From DASUFH01 sp036274645 (GTDB lineage: Bacteria; Acidobacteriota; Terriglobia; 20CM-2-55-15): a stretch of DNA of 17,425 bases. The notes under the pieces were generated by a model, which ran no database searches, was not told the DNA's origin, and saw only the letters and a list, made by a program, of their open reading frames with translations. The stretch lies in the NCBI GenBank assembly GCA_036274645.1, contig DASUFH010000163.1, forward strand, positions 1-17,425, written 5' to 3'. This document shows positions 13,208-17,425 of the stretch, piece after piece. Positions within the stretch are counted from its first letter, which is position 1; each line of letters begins with the position of its first letter. Made by a program: the position numbers and the translations under genes.

Positions 13208-15346
13208 ATGAAAGAGGTTAAGTTTCAGAACATCCCGAAGCGTCTCCGCGGACTGGAAACGCTGGCATTCGATCTGCGTTCGACCTGGGACACTGGCGCG
13301 CGCAGTCTTTTTCGGTGGCTGTCGCCACAACTCTGGGAGCGTTCTCAATACAATCCCGTCCGTCTGATTCGCGACATCGACCCGAACCGCCTGAAGCGCG
13401 CGGCCGAAGATCCCGAATTCCTTGCGGATTTCGATGCGGTATTTCAGCGTATGGAGCAATCGGGCGGATCGCGGGATTCCTGGTTTCAACGTCAGTACCC
13501 GGGTCTTTCCGATATCCGCATCGCCTACTTCTCCGCGGAGTTCGGCCTGCACGCTTCCCTGCCCATCTATTCCGGCGGTCTGGGCGTGCTTGCCGGGGAT
13601 CATTGCAAGGAATCCTCCGATCTGGGAATCCCGCTCGTTGGTGTCGGCTTTGCGTATCCTCAGGGCTATTTTCGTCAGCGGATCCAGTCCAGCGGGTGGC
13701 AGGAAGACTTCTACGAGGAGATGGACGCCCGGTACGCCCCGATTGAATCGGCGGCCGGCCCCGGACGGCGCTTACTGGTTGAGTTGAAGATTGGACCGAA
13801 ACGGGTGTTCGTGGAGGTCTGGCAGGTTCATATCGGCGGCGTCCGTGTCTACCTCATGGACACGGATGTGGGTGAAAACCTGCCTGCCGACCGGCTTCTG
13901 ACGGCCCGTCTCTATAGCGGCGACAAGGAGCACCGTCTGCGGCAGGAAATCGTGCTGGGCATCGGGGGCGTGAGGGTCCTTAAAGCGCTCGGCATCGAAC
14001 CGGCGGTTTTCCACGCAAACGAGGGTCACACGGCGTTCATGCTGCTGGAACGCATCCGGGAATTCGTCCAGGGCGGCGCGCGGTTTACCGAAGCGGCGGC
14101 GGAAGTCTCTGCAACAAGCCTCTTCACGACGCACACTCCCGTCCCGGCCGGACACGATACGTTTTCGCTCGCGCTGATGGAGAAACAGTTTGCCGGTTAC
14201 TGGGAAGAACTGGGCCTGACCGAACAGCAGTTCATGGATCTCGGCTGGTATGGCGACTCCTTCAACATGACCGTGCTGGCGATGCGCCTGGCGGGACGGC
14301 GCAACGGCGTCAGCCAGGTGCACGGACGGCTGACCCGGCGGATGTGGAAGGGGCTCTGGCCGGATCTCAACGAAGACGCGGTCCCGATCGGCGCAATTAC
14401 GAACGGGGTCCACGCCCCGACATGGGTGGCCGATGAACTGGGGGAACTCTTTAGCCGCTATCTGGGGTCGGACTGGATGCGCCAGATCGACAACGCCGCG
14501 CTGTGGGACCGCCTGGAGGAGATCCCCGACGATGTGTTCTGGGCCACACGCCAGTTGCTGAAGAGAAAACTGCTCGACTACATCAATGAACGCGCCCGCG
14601 CGCGGTGGGCTGCGGGAGACACCGATCCGCGGCAGGTGATCGCCATGGGTACCCTCCTGGATCCCGCCGCCCTGACCATCGGGTTTGCGCGCCGCTTTAC
14701 CGGCTACAAACGAGCCTCATTGATCTTCAGCGACCTGAACCGTATCCGGAAAATCCTCCTGAACACGGCCCGACCGGTGCAGATCGTCTTCGCCGGCAAG
14801 GCGCACCCGGCCGATGAACACGGCAAGCTTCTGATCCAGCAGGTGTACGCGCTGGCTGAAGAAAGCGGCATGAGCGGTCATGTCGCCTTCGTCGAGAACT
14901 ACGAACTGCACGCCGCGCGTTTTCTCACGCAGGGCGTGGATGTGTGGCTGAACAATCCCCGTCCACCGCTGGAAGCCAGCGGTACGAGCGGTCAGAAGGC
15001 CGGCATGAACGGCGTGATCAACGCGAGCGTTCCCGATGGCTGGTGGCATGAGGGATACAACGGAAACAACGGCTGGGCCATCGGTCCGCTTTCCGACGAT
15101 CTGGAAGTGCGTCACGATGACGCCCCGGAAGCGGAGGCGCTCTACCGTCTTCTGGAAGAACAGATCGTTCCTCTCTACTACGACCGGGACGACCGGGGGA
15201 TTCCCGCCGGATGGGTTCGCATGGCGCGGGAGTCCATTCGTTCGACCATTCCCCGGTTTTCGGCCACCCGGATGGTGAAGGAGTACGCCATGCGCATGTA
15301 CGCGCCGGCGGCGGAACAACTGGCCGTGCCGCAGAAGCGGTCCTGA
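13208..15346 (+). CDS. glgP: Alpha-glucan (glycogen/maltodextrin) phosphorylase
   Basis: A glycosyltransferase family 35 enzyme that releases glucose-1-phosphate from alpha-1,4-glucans using phosphate and PLP. The 712-residue protein belongs to the alpha-glucan phosphorylase branch with a DUF3417-like N-terminus (LRGLETLAFDLRSTWDTGARSLF). Markers: IAYFSAEFGLHASLPIYSGGLGVLAGDH, HANEGHTAF, FTTHTPVPAGHD, ITNGVHAPTW, GFARRFTGYKR, and the PLP lysine K597 in EASGTSGQKAGMNG. It is shorter than the roughly 800-850 residues of many relatives, but all core motifs are present and the end looks natural. Start: ATG 13208 rather than the in-frame TTG at 13199. It lies 28 nt after the aminotransferase and 22 nt before the zincin, so one transcript is possible. 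No other glycogen gene is in view. Confidence 0.95.
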   Translation: MKEVKFQNIPKRLRGLETLAFDLRSTWDTGARSLFRWLSPQLWERSQYNPVRLIRDIDPNRLKRAAEDPEFLADFDAVFQRMEQSGGSRDSWFQRQYPGLSDIRIAYFSAEFGLHASLPIYSGGLGVLAGDHCKESSDLGIPLVGVGFAYPQGYFRQRIQSSGWQEDFYEEMDARYAPIESAAGPGRRLLVELKIGPKRVFVEVWQVHIGGVRVYLMDTDVGENLPADRLLTARLYSGDKEHRLRQEIVLGIGGVRVLKALGIEPAVFHANEGHTAFMLLERIREFVQGGARFTEAAAEVSATSLFTTHTPVPAGHDTFSLALMEKQFAGYWEELGLTEQQFMDLGWYGDSFNMTVLAMRLAGRRNGVSQVHGRLTRRMWKGLWPDLNEDAVPIGAITNGVHAPTWVADELGELFSRYLGSDWMRQIDNAALWDRLEEIPDDVFWATRQLLKRKLLDYINERARARWAAGDTDPRQVIAMGTLLDPAALTIGFARRFTGYKRASLIFSDLNRIRKILLNTARPVQIVFAGKAHPADEHGKLLIQQVYALAEESGMSGHVAFVENYELHAARFLTQGVDVWLNNPRPPLEASGTSGQKAGMNGVINASVPDGWWHEGYNGNNGWAIGPLSDDLEVRHDDAPEAEALYRLLEEQIVPLYYDRDDRGIPAGWVRMARESIRSTIPRFSATRMVKEYAMRMYAPAAEQLAVPQKRS

Positions 15347-15368
15347 ACGGCCGTTTCGGTATTCGCCC

Positions 15369-15731
15369 ATGCGCCGTGAAGATTTTGAAAAGCTCGTCGA
15401 CGCAGCCGTCACCGATCTGCCGGAGGAATTTCGTTCCCGTCTGGAGAACGTGGCCCTTCTGGTCGAGTCGCGTCCAACCAGAGCCCAGCTGGCCAGCCTG
15501 GATCTGGAGCCCGACGACGAGCTGTTCGGCCTGTATGAAGGCACGCCGCTCACGGAACGCGGTTTTGAAGCGCCGCTCCATCCCGACCGCATCTGGATAT
15601 TCCAGGAGCCCATCGAAAGGGTCTGCGTCACCCGGCGGGAAATCCAGGAAGAAATTCGCATCACGATCATGCACGAAATCGCGCATTTTTTCGGCATCGA
15701 CGACAACGCGCTCGAAGACATGGGGTACTGA
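15369..15731 (+). CDS. Minimal zincin metallopeptidase family protein
   Basis: A 120-residue protein of the small bacterial metallopeptidase family (PF06262, formerly DUF1025). The zincin motif is complete: H102-E103-I-A-H106-F-F-G-I-D-D112, that is HExxHxxGxxD with D112 as the likely third zinc ligand. The N-terminus FEKLVDAAVTDLPEEFRSRLENVALLVE and the segment DDELFGLYEGTPLTER are also typical of the family. No signal peptide, so it is expected in the cytoplasm; proteolytic activity has been shown for few members and is inferred here. It begins 22 nt after glgP with no visible Shine-Dalgarno and ends 6 nt before the convergent SDR gene. No terminator is visible between them. Confidence 0.92.
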   Translation: MRREDFEKLVDAAVTDLPEEFRSRLENVALLVESRPTRAQLASLDLEPDDELFGLYEGTPLTERGFEAPLHPDRIWIFQEPIERVCVTRREIQEEIRITIMHEIAHFFGIDDNALEDMGY

Positions 15732-15737
15732 GCGGGA

Positions 15738-16532
15738 TTAGCCGTTTCGCGACTGGGACAAACCCCGCTGCCGATTGATCCATCGCGTCACGCCCGCAAA
15801 CGATCCACTGGGCAAAAGGCGGGACAGCAGGAAGAAAATGCGGTTCGCCAGTCCGGGAACCACCACGTGCCGGCCGCGCTTCATGGAGTCATAGGCGATC
15901 CGCGCGGCATGTTCCGCGGTGATTCCCCTGCCCTTGTCGAAGATTCCCGCGCGCGCCCGGAACTCGGTCTTCGTCACGCCCGGACAGAACGCGGTAACGT
16001 GAACCCCCGAGCCGCGCAGCTCGTCCTGGAGGGCCGATGAAAACGACAGGATGAACGCCTTCGAGGCCGCATAGACGGCCTGGGATGGAACCGGACCGAA
16101 CGCGTACACCGACGCCACGTTCAGAACGTTTCCGTGATGGCGGGCCACCATTGCGGGAAGCAGGCCTTTGGTCAACCGCAGCATCGCCACGAGCTGAACA
16201 TCGACCATCTCGATTTCACGCTCGAGATCCGTTGCCACGAATTCGCCGTGAATTCCGAATCCGGCGTTGTTGACCAGCGCCTCGTAACGGCGCGAATGGG
16301 ACGCCAGTTCCAGAATGAGGCGCCGCGTTTCCTCGGCGCTGGCCAGGTCCGCGATCACGATGTCGGTTTCCACATGATGGCGGCTGCGACACTCTTCCGC
16401 GGCCGACCTCAACGCCGCCTCGTTCCTGCCGGTCAGGACCACGTTGTAGCCGTCGCCGGCAAATTCGAACATCAGCGCCCGGCCGATTCCCGAAGACGCG
16501 CCGGTGATCACGGCCCATCGCGCATCGTTCAT
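15738..16532 (-). CDS. Short-chain dehydrogenase/reductase (SDR)
   Basis: A 264-residue classical SDR. It has the dinucleotide-binding TGASSGIG (10-17), R36 after the second strand (TGR, favouring NADP(H)), NNAG (88-91), and catalytic S141, Y154 and K158 (YAASK). The position of the catalytic Asn in the tetrad appears to be Q113 (VDVQLVA), which is uncommon but not necessarily inactivating. The C-terminus (NRIFFLLSRLLPSG) is hydrophobic and may bind a lipid substrate or membrane. The substrate is unknown. Its ATG overlaps the stop of the upstream FAD-linked oxidase by ATGA, so the two are probably translated together; a reductase acting on a lipid ketone made by that enzyme is an inference. 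No Shine-Dalgarno of note. Confidence 0.93.
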   Translation of the reverse strand: MNDARWAVITGASSGIGRALMFEFAGDGYNVVLTGRNEAALRSAAEECRSRHHVETDIVIADLASAEETRRLILELASHSRRYEALVNNAGFGIHGEFVATDLEREIEMVDVQLVAMLRLTKGLLPAMVARHHGNVLNVASVYAFGPVPSQAVYAASKAFILSFSSALQDELRGSGVHVTAFCPGVTKTEFRARAGIFDKGRGITAEHAARIAYDSMKRGRHVVVPGLANRIFFLLSRLLPSGSFAGVTRWINRQRGLSQSRNG

Positions 16533-17425
16533 GGGGAAGAAAGGCCCTGATTGCCGGAGCCGAAGACATTCTCCGGATCGAGGCTTCGCTTCAGGTCGCG
16601 CTTGAGTTCCTGGTTGGCGGGCGACATGATGCGCGGCAGAAAACCGCGTCTCAGCTTTCCGATTCCGTGATGATGAGACAGCGACCCTCCGGCATTCAGG
16701 ATCTCGTCGCGGGCTATGTTTTCCAGCTCGAGATAGACTTCCTGGGGATCGGATACGCCCTTGTAATAGAAGCCGAAATAGAAATAGATGCAGACGCCGG
16801 TGCGGTACACCTGGGTAACCCGCGCCGTCACGAACGGCTTGCCCGGCAGTCTCCGGCGCTGGTATTCCTCGACGAGCCGGCGTTTGACGTTTTCACACAG
16901 CGCCAGCGCGTCGCTCCACGCCACGGATGTTTCGAATGATTCGGCGATGATGTAATAGTTCATCAGGAAGTCGCGGATGTAGGCGATGCTGTACGTCAGC
17001 TGATAGCCGCGACGTCCGTTCTCCGCGCCGGCCTTCATCCCGCCATACCGCGCCGCGATGCGGTAGACGTCGCGCTGTTCTCGCTCCACCTGCTCGCGCG
17101 TCCCTTCGAAAACCAGAGTGCACGCGACCATCCTGTGGGGATCAAATCCTTTCACGCGGGTCACGTACAACTTCTCGACCTTGCTCTTCAACGCGCCCAG
17201 CCCGGAGCTCGCCGGTTTCAGCGCCAGCCCGAACTGAAACTGGAGATTGTCGACAAGCCGGACGCTTGCGGGCGGCGTGGCCTCCCGGGTCAGCGCGTAC
17301 ATGAACTGAAATCCATCTTCAAACGAGGGAAACAACACCGACCCGTATTCCTGCGCCTCGGGCAACGGAAACACCTTGACCACCGCGGAGGTCACAATGC
17401 CCAGGGTTCCTTCCGAACCGAACAT
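16529..17425 (-). CDS. FAD-linked oxidase, alkyl-DHAP synthase-like, C-terminal part
   Basis: The gene enters from the right end of the window, so only the last 298 residues are present; the Met at the edge is internal. Its first visible residues FGSEGTLGIVT are the end of the FAD-binding (PCMH) domain of the vanillyl-alcohol-oxidase superfamily. Next comes the C-terminal cap, with FVTARVTQVYRTGVCIYFYF and the HHH motif in GGSLSHHHGIGKLR, then LKRSLDPENVFGSGN. The HHH motif and the overall layout point to alkyldihydroxyacetonephosphate synthase, which swaps the acyl chain of acyl-DHAP for a fatty alcohol in ether-lipid synthesis. Closely related FAD oxidases (D-lactate or glycolate type) usually lack the HHH triplet, but the N-terminal half is needed to be certain. 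It overlaps the SDR gene by ATGA, a probable operon. Confidence 0.85.
   Translation of the reverse strand: MFGSEGTLGIVTSAVVKVFPLPEAQEYGSVLFPSFEDGFQFMYALTREATPPASVRLVDNLQFQFGLALKPASSGLGALKSKVEKLYVTRVKGFDPHRMVACTLVFEGTREQVEREQRDVYRIAARYGGMKAGAENGRRGYQLTYSIAYIRDFLMNYYIIAESFETSVAWSDALALCENVKRRLVEEYQRRRLPGKPFVTARVTQVYRTGVCIYFYFGFYYKGVSDPQEVYLELENIARDEILNAGGSLSHHHGIGKLRRGFLPRIMSPANQELKRDLKRSLDPENVFGSGNQGLSSP

Overview
The window is a stretch of a GC-rich bacterial chromosome holding about fifteen densely packed genes on both strands. Most are housekeeping or signalling families. No phage, plasmid, transposase, CRISPR, rRNA or tRNA is visible. The gene mix suggests a soil or sediment bacterium of an Acidobacteriota-like or Myxococcota-like group: a GAF-AAA-Fis regulator with an altered GAFTGA loop, a multidomain MBL/receiver/cNMP/GGDEF protein, a BsuPI-domain lipo- or exoprotein, an alkyl-DHAP-synthase-like oxidase, a stand-alone mannose-6-phosphate-isomerase cupin, and palindromic repeats built on a GGCGGTCATAGACC core. 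This is a weak inference from family content only; no 16S or other marker gene is present.

Layout. 1-3182: the 3' part of a long coiled-coil protein (+) runs into a secreted BsuPI-domain protein (-). The latter starts only about 30 bp from the divergent tRNA deaminase tadA (+). 3245-6559 (-): a 756-residue signalling protein (metallo-beta-lactamase fold, degenerate receiver, cyclic-nucleotide-binding, GGDEF) followed 36 nt downstream by an EcsC-family protein. 6560-7412: a divergent control region with two inverted repeats, a cupin gene with the best Shine-Dalgarno sequence in the window, then a non-coding 232-bp element with terminal inverted repeats (7071-7302) containing a 27-bp-stem hairpin. 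7413-8399: a small CPxC protein (+) and a DUF2461 protein (-). 8465-10033: a GAF-AAA-Fis regulator (+) whose last 50 bp are repeated twice, in decayed form, after its stop codon. 10151-11170: moaA (-). 11389-15731 (+): a DUF72 protein, a class V aminotransferase, an alpha-glucan phosphorylase and a small zincin, with 15-28 nt gaps, possibly one transcription unit. 15738-17425 (-): an alkyl-DHAP-synthase-like FAD oxidase (cut by the window end) overlapping a short-chain dehydrogenase by ATGA, a probable two-gene operon.

How they may work together. The MBL/CNB/GGDEF protein combines a phosphodiesterase-like domain, a cAMP-type sensor and a c-di-GMP synthase domain in one chain, so it could convert one nucleotide signal into another. 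The oxidase/SDR pair suggests ether-lipid or related lipid chemistry. The remaining genes are largely independent housekeeping functions (tRNA editing, molybdenum cofactor, glycogen breakdown, amino-acid or glyoxylate transamination). Several genes have a -10-like hexamer only 6-11 nt before the start codon and no Shine-Dalgarno, which suggests that leaderless or very short-leader transcripts are common in this organism. I did not find a clearly new defence or mobile system. The most unusual items are the four-domain signalling protein, the GVATGV regulator with its repeated tail, and the inverted-repeat element.
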